5,783 bases of DNA, taken from contig CAZKXM010000104.1 of NCBI GenBank assembly GCA_964556785.1, forward strand, positions 1 through 5,783, in the 5' to 3' direction. The DNA is from CAG-1031 sp964556785. Lineage in GTDB: Bacteria > Bacteroidota > Bacteroidia > Bacteroidales > Muribaculaceae. Positions 1 to 5,783 of the stretch are shown here, one piece after another. The notes under the pieces are model-generated. The model did no database searches and was not told the origin of the DNA. It saw nothing but the letters and a program-made list of their open reading frames with translations. The position numbers were made by a program, and so were the translations under genes. Each line of letters begins with the position of its first letter. Position 1 is the stretch's first letter.

Positions 1-99
1 CTCAACGAGCAAACCCACAAGCTGATGGGATTGTTAATAGATATGGAGCTGCGCGGTTTGCTCCGCACTCTCCCCGGCAACCGTTACCAGCTTGCCTGA
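1..99 (+). CDS. dprA: DprA (DNA-processing protein A), C-terminal fragment
   Basis: Only the last 32 codons and the TGA stop (97-99) are visible; the gene runs off the left edge. The tail contains LLIDMELRGLLRTLPGNRYQ, which matches the small winged-helix domain at the C-terminus of DprA/Smf proteins: a hydrophobic helix with an acidic patch, then 'G-[LV]-[LV]-R-x-LPG-x-x-Y'. DprA is a cytoplasmic Rossmann-fold protein that loads RecA onto incoming single-stranded DNA during natural transformation. It is also widely conserved in Bacteroidota not known to be competent. The Rossmann core is outside the window, so the call rests on this C-terminal signature alone. The next gene starts 42 bp downstream on the same strand with no terminator between, so co-transcription is plausible. 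Confidence 0.8.
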   Translation, partial: LNEQTHKLMGLLIDMELRGLLRTLPGNRYQLA

Positions 100-141
100 A
101 CTAACCGAGTAACCACCCCTTTAATCCATTTTTTCGACATC

Positions 142-1014
142 ATGCCCCACGTTATCCCTTCTTCTGAAATGATCATCAATCCCGACGGATCGATTTTTCA
201 CCTTCACTTGCGCCCCGAACAGCTCACCGACAAGGTGATTCTGGTTGGCGATCCCGGTCGTGTCGACCTTGTGGCATCGCACTTCGACACACGCGATTTC
301 GAAGTGTCGTCGCGTGAGTTCCACACCATCGGAGGCACCTACAAAGGGAAACCCATAATGTGTCTGAGCCACGGTATCGGGCCCGACAACATCGATATCG
401 TGATCAATGAGCTCGATGCACTCGCCAATGTTGACTTCGCCACGCGCGAGGTGCGTCCCGATCACCGTCAGCTCACTCTTGTGCGTATCGGCACCTCCGG
501 CGCCCTGCAGCCCGAGCTCCGTATCGGTACTCCGGTGATCGCCGAGAAGGCTATTGGCTTCGACGGGGTGCTCAACTATTATGCCGGCCGCGACAAGGTT
601 GCCGACCTTGACTTTGAGCGCGATTTCTGCAGCAACACCGACTGGAATCCCCTCTGGGCGCGTCCCTACGTTGTCAATGCCGACGAAGAACTCGTTGAAC
701 GCATAGGGCGCGACGATATGGTGCGCGGCAACACCATCTCAGCCGTGGGCTTCTATGGTCCGCAGGGGCGTGAGCTGCGTCTGCCTCTTGCCAACCCGCG
801 TCTCAACAAAACCATTGAGGAGTTCGAGCACCGCGGACGCAAGATAACGAACTATGAGATGGAAAGCGCTCCGCTGCAGGGACTCGGTCGCCTCATGGGC
901 CATAAGGCAATGACAGTGTGCTCGATCATCGCCAACCGCATGAACCACGACGCCACTCCTAACTACAAGACCGCTATCAACGACCTTATCCGCACTGTTC
1001 TCGACCGAGTCTGA
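142..1014 (+). CDS. udp: Uridine-phosphorylase-type nucleoside phosphorylase
   Basis: A cytoplasmic enzyme of the PNP/UDP phosphorylase superfamily (NP-I fold). It splits nucleosides, probably uridine, with phosphate into free base and ribose-1-phosphate for salvage or carbon use. The 290 residues cover the whole fold. The phosphate-site motif GDPGR is at 36-40, a further likely phosphate arginine is R58 (in SREF), and RIGTSG is at 115-120. The base-binding segment FYGPQGR (204-210) keeps the F-Y-x-x-Q-x-R pattern whose Gln and Arg hold uracil in E. coli Udp. NYEMES (237-242) is the ribose-binding segment. These residues favour pyrimidine over purine specificity, which is inferred and not proven. 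The length is somewhat above E. coli Udp (about 250 residues) because of an N-terminal extension and an insertion near 95-112. The start at 142 is preferred; an ATG at 169 would shorten the N-terminus but keep all motifs. No clear promoter lies directly upstream, which fits read-through from dprA. Confidence 0.9.
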   Translation: MPHVIPSSEMIINPDGSIFHLHLRPEQLTDKVILVGDPGRVDLVASHFDTRDFEVSSREFHTIGGTYKGKPIMCLSHGIGPDNIDIVINELDALANVDFATREVRPDHRQLTLVRIGTSGALQPELRIGTPVIAEKAIGFDGVLNYYAGRDKVADLDFERDFCSNTDWNPLWARPYVVNADEELVERIGRDDMVRGNTISAVGFYGPQGRELRLPLANPRLNKTIEEFEHRGRKITNYEMESAPLQGLGRLMGHKAMTVCSIIANRMNHDATPNYKTAINDLIRTVLDRV

Positions 1015-1075
1015 ACCACACCGCCCCGCCGTTTGTTCTAAATTCAGATCATAAACTCTCTAAAATTACACGATT

Positions 1076-1336
1076 ATGGACAAACAGCAAATCGCAAACA
1101 AGGCCGCCGAAGTATCGGCCGATGCAGCACGCCTCAGTGCCGAGGCTGCAAAAGTGGCAGCAAAGGAACAGCTCGCAGCCGACAAGTCGCAGCTCAACGA
1201 AACTCTTGACAACGCCAAGGAAGCCGCGACTGAGAAGTTTGACTCGGTAAAGAACCGCGTGAAGGATTTAGCTGCCGATATGCTCGAACGCGGATCAGAC
1301 GCAGCGCAGTCGCTTGCCGACAAGCTCAAGCAGTGA
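1076..1336 (+). CDS. Small alanine-rich helical protein, function unknown
   Basis: An 86-residue protein I cannot assign to a named family. It is strikingly low in complexity: 21 alanines, many Lys, Glu, Asp and Gln, a single glycine (near residue 73), and no Pro, Cys, Trp, Tyr or His. Hydrophobic residues (Ile, Leu, Val, Met, Phe) recur every three to four positions between charged ones, as in an amphipathic helix or coiled coil. There is no signal peptide or membrane segment, so it should be cytosolic. The pattern recalls LEA-like, apolipoprotein-like or phasin-like helical proteins, but this is resemblance of composition, not homology. The ATG at 1076 follows an A/T-rich leader (1037-1075) of the kind that precedes Bacteroidota starts, and codon use matches the neighbours. 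It lies 61 bp after the phosphorylase gene, with no terminator seen between. The structured element at 1361-1653 begins 24 bp after its stop, so a transcript of this gene could carry that structure in its 3' region. Confidence 0.7.
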   Translation: MDKQQIANKAAEVSADAARLSAEAAKVAAKEQLAADKSQLNETLDNAKEAATEKFDSVKNRVKDLAADMLERGSDAAQSLADKLKQ

Positions 1337-1360
1337 CCGCACGAGTCGGAATGAGAAACG

Positions 1361-1653
1361 GGCTCGCATGGACCCCGGCGCGTTGCACCGCGGCCCGCTC
1401 GCCTGTTTCTATGGTTGCAACGCAAACCGCGGGTTTCGGGTCCTTTGGCCCTCAACCCGCGGCTATTTTATAGATGCCCCTCACCGGGGCATCCCACCCA
1501 CGCGTCCAATGTCGGTTGATATCGTGACATATCCCCGGAGGGGATGAATAGAGTAGTCGTGGGTTGAGCGAAGAGAAACCCGCGGAGAACGGGGTCACCC
1601 CCAATGTTGGCGAGCGGGCCCCCGAGCGTTGCGAGCCGGGGTGCATGCGAGCC
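1361..1653. repeat. Nested inverted-repeat element, MITE-like or structured RNA
   Basis: This fills most of the 426-bp gap between the small helical protein and cstA. Its two ends are imperfect inverted repeats. Bases 1361-1379 pair with 1635-1653 (18 of 19, the one mismatch being G1371/G1643), and 1392-1403 pair perfectly with 1609-1620. The 12-14 nt between these blocks do not pair. Inside lie further nested inverted repeats: 1427-1437 with 1575-1585 (11 bp, perfect) and 1451-1471 with 1548-1568 (21 bp counting four G-U). No transposase or convincing protein gene lies inside, and I could not recognise target-site duplications. Size and terminal repeats suit a non-autonomous mobile element; the inner structure suits an RNA. 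Short frames read through it (for example 1314-1547 +, 1452-1736 -) look like by-products. From memory, GC-rich palindromic intergenic elements of this general kind occur in Bacteroidota genomes, but I cannot confirm copy number here. Confidence 0.7.
1427..1585 (+). ncRNA. Candidate structured RNA core with multi-helix junction
   Basis: Read as plus-strand RNA, this core folds compactly. An 11-bp stem (1427-1437/1575-1585) leads through an internal loop (13 and 6 nt) to a 21-bp stem (1451-1471/1548-1568). That stem opens into a junction with three hairpins. Hairpin 1 is GATGCCCC/GGGGCATC (1473-1480/1486-1493, loop TCACC). Hairpin 2 is ATGTC/GACAT (1509-1513/1526-1530), extendable by one G-U. 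Hairpin 3 is ATCCCC/GGGGAT (1531-1536/1540-1545, loop GGA), directly abutting hairpin 2. A 15-nt linker (1494-1508) looks unpaired. The long stem contains four G-U pairs (1459-1560, 1462-1557, 1466-1553, 1468-1551) and no true mismatch. On the minus strand these would be A-C mismatches, so the plus strand is the likelier RNA. No promoter matching the Bacteroidota consensus was seen immediately upstream, so transcription may come from the 1076 gene. No known RNA family was recognised. Confidence 0.4.
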
Positions 1654-1694
1654 GACATCCCACGCGCCATAATGTGTTTTTTTAACACACGCGG

Positions 1695-1726
1695 TTTGTC
1701 GTGACGGTCAGATTGCTGTAACTTTG
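1695..1726 (+). promoter_or_regulatory. Bacteroidota-type promoter of cstA
   Basis: TTTG at 1695-1698 is the -33 element and TAACTTTG at 1719-1726 is an exact match to the -7 consensus TAnnTTTG. They are separated by 20 bp, within the usual range for the primary sigma factor of Bacteroidota. Transcription should start near 1733, giving a leader of about 30 nt before the ATG at 1763. The promoter lies about 40 bp beyond the edge of the inverted-repeat element, so cstA appears to have its own start. No CRP-like or other operator was recognised. Confidence 0.75.
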
Positions 1727-1762
1727 TCGAAACCAATCATTGAATCCACATAGTTTCGCAAA

Positions 1763-3190
1763 ATGACAGCTTTTCTGATCTCGCTCGCCGTACTTGTAGG
1801 CGGTTATTTCATATACGGTGCCATCGTTGACCGCATTGTCGGCACACGGGCCGATGCTCCCGTCCCGGCCGTGACTCGCGCCGACGGGGTTGACTTTATG
1901 GTGCTTCCGACATGGAAGGTGTTCCTCATTCAGTTTCTCAACATTGCCGGTCTGGGCCCGATTTTCGGTGCCATAATGGGCATTATGTTCGGACCCGCCG
2001 CTTTCCTGTGGATTTCGCTCGGCACAATCTTTGCCGGCGGTGTCCACGATTTTCTGTCGGGGATTGTGTCGATACGCGAGGGCGGGGCATCGCTCCCCGA
2101 AATCATAGGCTCTCAGCTGGGCAACAGGTTGCGCACGTTTTCGATGGTGTTCAGCGTGATCCTGCTGATGCTTGTCGGTGCGGTGTTTATCCTCACTCCG
2201 GCGGGACTCCTTGCCGGCATGACCCCCGACGCTCTCAACACTCAGTTCTGGGTGCTGTGTATCTTTGCCTACTATCTGCTTGCAACCCTGCTGCCGATCG
2301 ACAAACTGATCGGCAACCTCTATCCCGTGTTCGGTGTCGCGCTCCTTTTCATGGCTGTGGGGCTGCTCGCGGTGCTGGTGTTTGGCGACTATCAGATTCC
2401 GGTGTCGTTCGGCGAGATTCTCTCTACCGACACTTCTGTAGCCGTTTTCCCGATGATGTTTGTCAGCATAGCGTGCGGAGCCATATCAGGGTTTCATGCC
2501 ACACAGTCGCCTATGATGGCCCGGTGTCTCAAGAGCGAAAAGCTGGCCAGGCCGGTGTTTTATGGAGCGATGGTGGCTGAAGGTGTCGTTGCCTTGATCT
2601 GGGCTGCGGCCGCCGTGACGTTCACCGGTGGATATGACGCGCTGCACGACTATATGGCCGCCGACGGTCATTCGGCAGGATCGCTCGTTTCCGACATTAG
2701 CCGCGGATGGCTCGGCACATTTGGCGGTGTCCTTGCCCTGCTCGGCGTTATCGCCGCGCCGATCACCACCGGCGACACCGCACTGCGAAGCGCCCGCCTG
2801 ATGGTGGCCGATTTCATGAAGTTTGACCAGAAGAAGTTCTGGCGCCGCATAGCCGTGACAGTGCCGATTTTCGCCATTGTGTTCGGCATAATGATGATTG
2901 ACTTCAACGTGCTATGGCGATATTTTGCGTGGAGCAACCAGACCCTTGCCGTGTTCACGCTCTGGGCAATGACGGTGTATCTGTCGCGCCACCGGTTGCC
3001 CTACATAATTGCCATGCTTCCGGCTATATTCATGACGGTGGTGAGCGTTACGTATCTGCTTTATGCACCGCGTCCCGAGGGATTCGGGCTCGGAATGCCT
3101 GTGGCGCTTTCGGCAGGACTCATCACTGCCGCAGGCCTGACAGCGGCTTTCATGCGCAGCCGCCTGAGTCGTCCCGCCGTGGCCCGCTGA
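1763..3190 (+). CDS. cstA: CstA-family carbon starvation protein (pyruvate/peptide transporter)
   Basis: An inner-membrane transporter of the CstA family. In E. coli, CstA and its paralogue BtsT take up peptides and/or pyruvate when carbon runs short. The substrate here is unknown. The protein has 475 residues and is strongly hydrophobic, with about 12 or more likely membrane helices, starting at 2-20. Family signatures are clear: GVDF-x-VLPTWKVFLIQF at 42-58, then NIAGLGPIFGAIMG (60-73) and FAGGVHDFLSG (90-100); KLIGNLYPVFG (181-191); and FHATQSPMMARC (244-255). It is much shorter than E. coli CstA (about 700 residues) because the C-terminal part is reduced; compact versions like this are common in Bacteroidota. 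The start at 1763 sits just before the first helix and 30 nt downstream of the predicted transcription start. It is monocistronic as far as seen, since the next gene is convergent. Confidence 0.88.
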   Translation: MTAFLISLAVLVGGYFIYGAIVDRIVGTRADAPVPAVTRADGVDFMVLPTWKVFLIQFLNIAGLGPIFGAIMGIMFGPAAFLWISLGTIFAGGVHDFLSGIVSIREGGASLPEIIGSQLGNRLRTFSMVFSVILLMLVGAVFILTPAGLLAGMTPDALNTQFWVLCIFAYYLLATLLPIDKLIGNLYPVFGVALLFMAVGLLAVLVFGDYQIPVSFGEILSTDTSVAVFPMMFVSIACGAISGFHATQSPMMARCLKSEKLARPVFYGAMVAEGVVALIWAAAAVTFTGGYDALHDYMAADGHSAGSLVSDISRGWLGTFGGVLALLGVIAAPITTGDTALRSARLMVADFMKFDQKKFWRRIAVTVPIFAIVFGIMMIDFNVLWRYFAWSNQTLAVFTLWAMTVYLSRHRLPYIIAMLPAIFMTVVSVTYLLYAPRPEGFGLGMPVALSAGLITAAGLTAAFMRSRLSRPAVAR

Positions 3191-3208
3191 ACACACCGTC
3201 GCTAAAGC

Positions 3209-3252
3209 AAAAAAACGGGCCGCCTGACTGATATGAAGTCGGGCGGCCTGTT
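3209..3252 (-). terminator. Rho-independent terminator between convergent genes
   Basis: A long hairpin pairs 3214-3229 with 3237-3252 (16 bp including two G-U) around the 7-nt loop GATATGA; its core is GGCCGCC/GGCGGCC. On the minus strand the stem is followed by seven U residues (complement of the A-run 3209-3215), the classic intrinsic terminator layout for the oxc-yfdV transcript. On the plus strand only a short, broken U-stretch follows, so termination of cstA would be weaker. It lies 30 bp past the stop of the minus-strand transporter gene and 18 bp past the cstA stop. Confidence 0.85.
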
Positions 3253-3282
3253 GTGTATGAATATCGTCTGTTTTCAGGAGAA

Positions 3283-4260
3283 TCAGAATGCCTGGAGGGC
3301 AAGATCGGTGAGCCATATCCACAGCGGGCAGAAGCCCATGAAGAGGATCACACTCAGGGTCAGTGACGATGTGCCGTTGGCCACGTAAGTGTTATATTCG
3401 CTGGCGATGATGATACCCGAGAATGCGGGGGGCAGACAGCCTGCCACAACGAGCATCTTCAGATTCAGCGGATCCATGTGGAAGATCAGACCTACAATAA
3501 GAAGCAGCGCAGGCATCACGATCATCTTGAGGATCGAGCCGAGGATAACCTGCCAGTTGATGGTAACCTTAACTGCCGAAAGGGTGATACCGGCGGCAAA
3601 CACTGCCATCGACGCGTTGGCTTTGGCAATGAGGTTGAACGACGGGCTCAGATAGTCGGGCCATTTCACTCCGCAGAGCACCATCACCACCGCGAGGATA
3701 GGAGCCCATGCCACAGGCTGGGCGAGGGCGTGGATAACAGGCTTCCATGCCGATTCCTTTTTCTGACCGTTCTTCTCGGCCAATGTGGCATCGGAGGCAT
3801 TCAGGAGTGACAGACCGACAGGGATGCCGACGGCATTTACCACGATACCCACAATGGCCACCACAAGGGCAACTGAAGGAGTGGTGCCGAAGATAGGCTC
3901 CAGAACGGCAAACCCGAGGAAGCCGATTGTCGGTGAACCGCTGATAAGGGCCATCACGGCGGCATCGGCGCCGGTGTTTTTCTTGAAGCAGTACTTATAG
4001 ATGAAGTAGACCAACATAAAGCAGAACATGATCACAACAAGCGAGATCAGAGTGAGCTTTATGTCTTTGGCAAGCATTTCGCGACTCGCCTGAACGATCG
4101 ACACGAACAGCGCGGCAGGAAGCGCGAAGTCAAGCACAACCTTGTTGAACTTCTTGGCATCGGCGCCGGTGAACACACCGCGCTTACCGGCTATGTATCC
4201 CGCCAGCATCACTACCAGGATCGGGACAACGGCATAAAGAATGATATGCGACATTTCCAT
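3283..4260 (-). CDS. yfdV: AEC-family transporter, YfdV-like (probable oxalate/organic acid transporter)
   Basis: An inner-membrane carrier of the auxin efflux carrier (AEC) family, 325 residues, close to the usual length. About ten membrane helices are expected: five at the N-side (from about 5-23 to 128-152), a polar linker near 155-172 rich in Lys, Glu and Asn, then five more to the C-terminus. It resembles E. coli YfdV, recalled from memory, at several segments: FNKVVLDFALPAALFVSI (38-55), ISGSPTIGFLGFAVLEPIFG (106-125), FNLIAKANASMAVFAAGITL (208-227) and LPPAFSGIIIAS (276-287). In E. coli, yfdV sits beside yfdW (frc) and yfdU (oxc). Here the gene follows oxc by 70 nt on the same strand with no terminator between, so the pair is probably one operon. 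Oxalate uptake, formate export or exchange is inferred from this context; no substrate is proven. The ATG at 4260 is used; a second in-frame ATG two codons later is equally possible. Confidence 0.87.
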   Translation of the reverse strand: MEMSHIILYAVVPILVVMLAGYIAGKRGVFTGADAKKFNKVVLDFALPAALFVSIVQASREMLAKDIKLTLISLVVIMFCFMLVYFIYKYCFKKNTGADAAVMALISGSPTIGFLGFAVLEPIFGTTPSVALVVAIVGIVVNAVGIPVGLSLLNASDATLAEKNGQKKESAWKPVIHALAQPVAWAPILAVVMVLCGVKWPDYLSPSFNLIAKANASMAVFAAGITLSAVKVTINWQVILGSILKMIVMPALLLIVGLIFHMDPLNLKMLVVAGCLPPAFSGIIIASEYNTYVANGTSSLTLSVILFMGFCPLWIWLTDLALQAF

Positions 4261-4330
4261 AATAACGTGAGTTTGATTTCTTGATGATTAAAATATTAAA
4301 GGAAAAATCCCTCGAAGATGCCGTATAACA

Positions 4331-5783
4331 TCAGACGGTGTAGTGGATCAGAGGAGTGGGGTTGAGGTAACCGATGTGGCCGCTCTCCTTGCCTGAGTCG
4401 GCAGCGAGCTGAACATCGATCATGCAGGGCTCGCCCGAAGCGATGGCCTCGGTGAGGGCTGCGGTGATCTCGGCAGGAGTTGTTACGTGGTAGCTGCGTG
4501 CTCCGAACGCTTCGCCGATCTTATCGTAGCGGGCGTTGATGTCGAGTGTGGTAGGAGCGGGCGCATCACCTCCCGAGGGGTTGACACCCACACCGTTGTA
4601 TATACCGCCGTTGTTGAACACCATCACCGTTACAGGCAGTTTGTAGCGGCATGCAGTTGCAAAGTCCATGCCTGAGAATCCGAAAGCTGAGTCGCCTTCG
4701 ATTGCCACAACCTTCTTTCCGGTAGCTGCAGCGGCGCCGACAACCGAGCCCATGCCCATGCCCATGATGCTCCATGTGGCGCAGTCAACGCGGTGGCGCG
4801 GGAGCGACATGTCGATCGTGTCGCGGGTATCGTCGAGTGTGTTCGCTCCCTCGTTGACAAGAATAACGTCGGGGTTGCTCTCGATGATAGGCTTGATGGC
4901 TGCCAAGGCTGTCCAGTGGGTCATCGGCACAGTGTTTGCCGCAGCCTCAAGGCGCGCTGCAAACTTGGCGTTCTTCTCCTTTGTCTCGGCTGCGAGGGCG
5001 GGAAGCCAGGTGGGATCGGTTGACATCGAGCGTCCCTTCATCTCATCGAGCAGAGCGCGCAGCGAGAGGTTCATGTCGCCCACCACAGGTGCATAGATAG
5101 GCGCGTTGACGTCGATTTCCTGAGGATCGACCTCGAGCTGCACGAATTTGCCGGCAGGATTCCATTTGCCCTTGCCGAAATCGAGCATCCAGTTGAGGCG
5201 GGCGCCGATCACAACAACCACGTCGGCTTCCTCCATGATTGTCGAGCGGCAGCTCAAGGCGCTCAGCTCGCCCTTGTCGGGCAGGAGGCCTTTGGCCATT
5301 GACATTGCCAGATAAGGAATCTTATAAGTGTTGACAAGCTCCGAAATGAGCGATTCGGCCTGCGCGTAGGCAGCGCCCTTACCAAGCAGAATGGCAGGCT
5401 TCTTGGCGCTGAGAATAGCCTCGGCCGCACGCTTGACAGAGTCGGCATTGGGAGCCACGGGAGAGTAGAGGTCGACAGGGGTGTAGAATAGTTTCTCGGC
5501 GTCCTCGCGGTTCATCACCTCGCCAAGGGCCGGAGTTGTCATATCGATATACACACCGCCGGGACGGCCGCTGACTGCGGCGCGGTAGGCGCGTGCCACT
5601 GCGGCGGGGATATCCTTGGCGTATGAACAGCGGAAGGCAGCCTTGACCAGCGGACGCGCTGTGTTGAGCTGATCGAGCTGCTCGTATGTGCCCATGTTCA
5701 TGTCGACCATAGTCGGGTCACTTGCACCTGAAATCTGAATCATAGGATAGCAGTTGACGGTAGCGTTGGCGGTGGCGGTGAGG
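4331..5783 (-). CDS. oxc: Oxalyl-CoA decarboxylase, N-terminus beyond the window
   Basis: A thiamine-diphosphate (TPP) enzyme that converts oxalyl-CoA to formyl-CoA and CO2, the second step of oxalate breakdown, in the cytoplasm. The frame stays open to the right edge. The 483 visible residues match positions from about 88 onward of the 568-residue Oxalobacter formigenes enzyme (recalled sequence), so about 87 residues, including the TPP-activating glutamate, are missing. The ATG at 5743 is internal, because family-like sequence (LTATANATVNCYP) continues upstream of it. Counting from that Met: Y20-E21 match active-site Tyr120-Glu121; R60 in SGRPGG matches the ADP-contacting Arg160; GDSAFGFSG (350-358) with NN (377-378) is the TPP/Mg motif; and Y382 in NNGGIY matches Tyr483. 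The C-terminal lid has Ser-Gly-His (454-456) where O. formigenes has Ser553-Gly-Arg555. It is first in the visible operon with the yfdV-like gene. frc, which supplies oxalyl-CoA, is not visible. Other TPP decarboxylases such as acetolactate synthase fit less well. Confidence 0.93.
   Translation of the reverse strand, partial: LTATANATVNCYPMIQISGASDPTMVDMNMGTYEQLDQLNTARPLVKAAFRCSYAKDIPAAVARAYRAAVSGRPGGVYIDMTTPALGEVMNREDAEKLFYTPVDLYSPVAPNADSVKRAAEAILSAKKPAILLGKGAAYAQAESLISELVNTYKIPYLAMSMAKGLLPDKGELSALSCRSTIMEEADVVVVIGARLNWMLDFGKGKWNPAGKFVQLEVDPQEIDVNAPIYAPVVGDMNLSLRALLDEMKGRSMSTDPTWLPALAAETKEKNAKFAARLEAAANTVPMTHWTALAAIKPIIESNPDVILVNEGANTLDDTRDTIDMSLPRHRVDCATWSIMGMGMGSVVGAAAATGKKVVAIEGDSAFGFSGMDFATACRYKLPVTVMVFNNGGIYNGVGVNPSGGDAPAPTTLDINARYDKIGEAFGARSYHVTTPAEITAALTEAIASGEPCMIDVQLAADSGKESGHIGYLNPTPLIHYTV

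Noticed and set aside
1032..1068. Possible promoter for the 86-residue gene: TTTG (1032-1035) with TAAAATTA (1061-1068)
   Set aside because: The spacing (25 bp) is too long and the second box lacks the TTTG end of the TAnnTTTG consensus, so the support is too weak to annotate.
1314..1547. Open frame of 77 codons on the plus strand over the element
   Set aside because: It overlaps the end of the 86-residue gene in another frame and reads straight through the paired arms. Its protein is rich in Pro, Arg and Gly with no domain, as expected from translating a GC-rich inverted repeat.
1673..1689. Hairpin TGTGTT/AACACA with a T-rich loop, considered as a terminator
   Set aside because: The stem is only 6 bp and A/T-rich, and the T-run lies in the loop rather than after the stem, so it does not fit an intrinsic terminator. 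It may be chance.
1452..1736. Open frame of 94 codons on the minus strand over the element and cstA promoter
   Set aside because: It covers the structured element and the cstA promoter, has no recognisable domain, and mirrors the inverted repeat. It is probably a by-product.
1912..2580. 222-codon plus-strand frame inside cstA
   Set aside because: It is a frame-shifted reading of the cstA gene with high Arg, Cys and His content and no domain. CstA itself explains the region.
4261..4330. Separate promoter or terminator in the oxc-yfdV gap
   Set aside because: The 70-nt gap is A/T-rich but has no TAnnTTTG box and no stable hairpin with a U-tract. Co-transcription is the simpler reading.
4487..5096. 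Several plus-strand open frames opposite oxc
   Set aside because: They lie antisense to a strongly supported enzyme gene, have no domain signatures, and are typical shadow frames in GC-rich coding DNA.

Overview
The window looks like chromosomal DNA from a gut Bacteroidota, most likely order Bacteroidales and possibly a Muribaculaceae-type genome. Three things point there: a textbook Bacteroidota promoter (TTTG, 20-bp spacer, TAACTTTG), A/T-rich start regions without clear Shine-Dalgarno sites, and proteins that resemble Bacteroidales versions of their families. The family-level placement is inference. The coding DNA is GC-rich for this order.

Layout, left to right. Bases 1-99 (+) are the last codons of dprA. 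Next is a complete uridine-phosphorylase-type nucleoside phosphorylase (142-1014, +), close enough to dprA to be co-transcribed. Then comes a small alanine-rich, probably all-helical protein of unknown function (1076-1336, +). The 426-bp gap that follows is not empty. Bases 1361-1653 form an elaborate nested inverted repeat: 43/45-nt imperfect terminal arms, an inner 11-bp stem, a 21-bp stem with four G-U wobbles, and three hairpins at a junction. It is either a small non-autonomous mobile or repeat element or a large structured RNA, and I cannot name it. Just beyond it lies the promoter of a CstA-family transporter gene (1763-3190, +).

The right half is on the minus strand and converges on cstA. 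The 5'-truncated oxalyl-CoA decarboxylase gene oxc (from the right edge to 4331) is followed by a YfdV-like AEC-family transporter gene (4260-3283). A strong hairpin at 3214-3252, with a U-tract on the minus strand, ends this operon and may also stop cstA transcription.

Functionally, the minus-strand pair is an oxalate module. Oxc converts oxalyl-CoA to formyl-CoA and CO2; the transporter probably moves oxalate, formate or a related acid. The expected partner, formyl-CoA:oxalate CoA-transferase (frc), is not in the window. The plus-strand genes are nucleoside salvage, DNA uptake/recombination and carbon-starvation (pyruvate or peptide) uptake, with no obvious link to each other. The least explained parts are the 1361-1653 element and the small alanine-rich protein.
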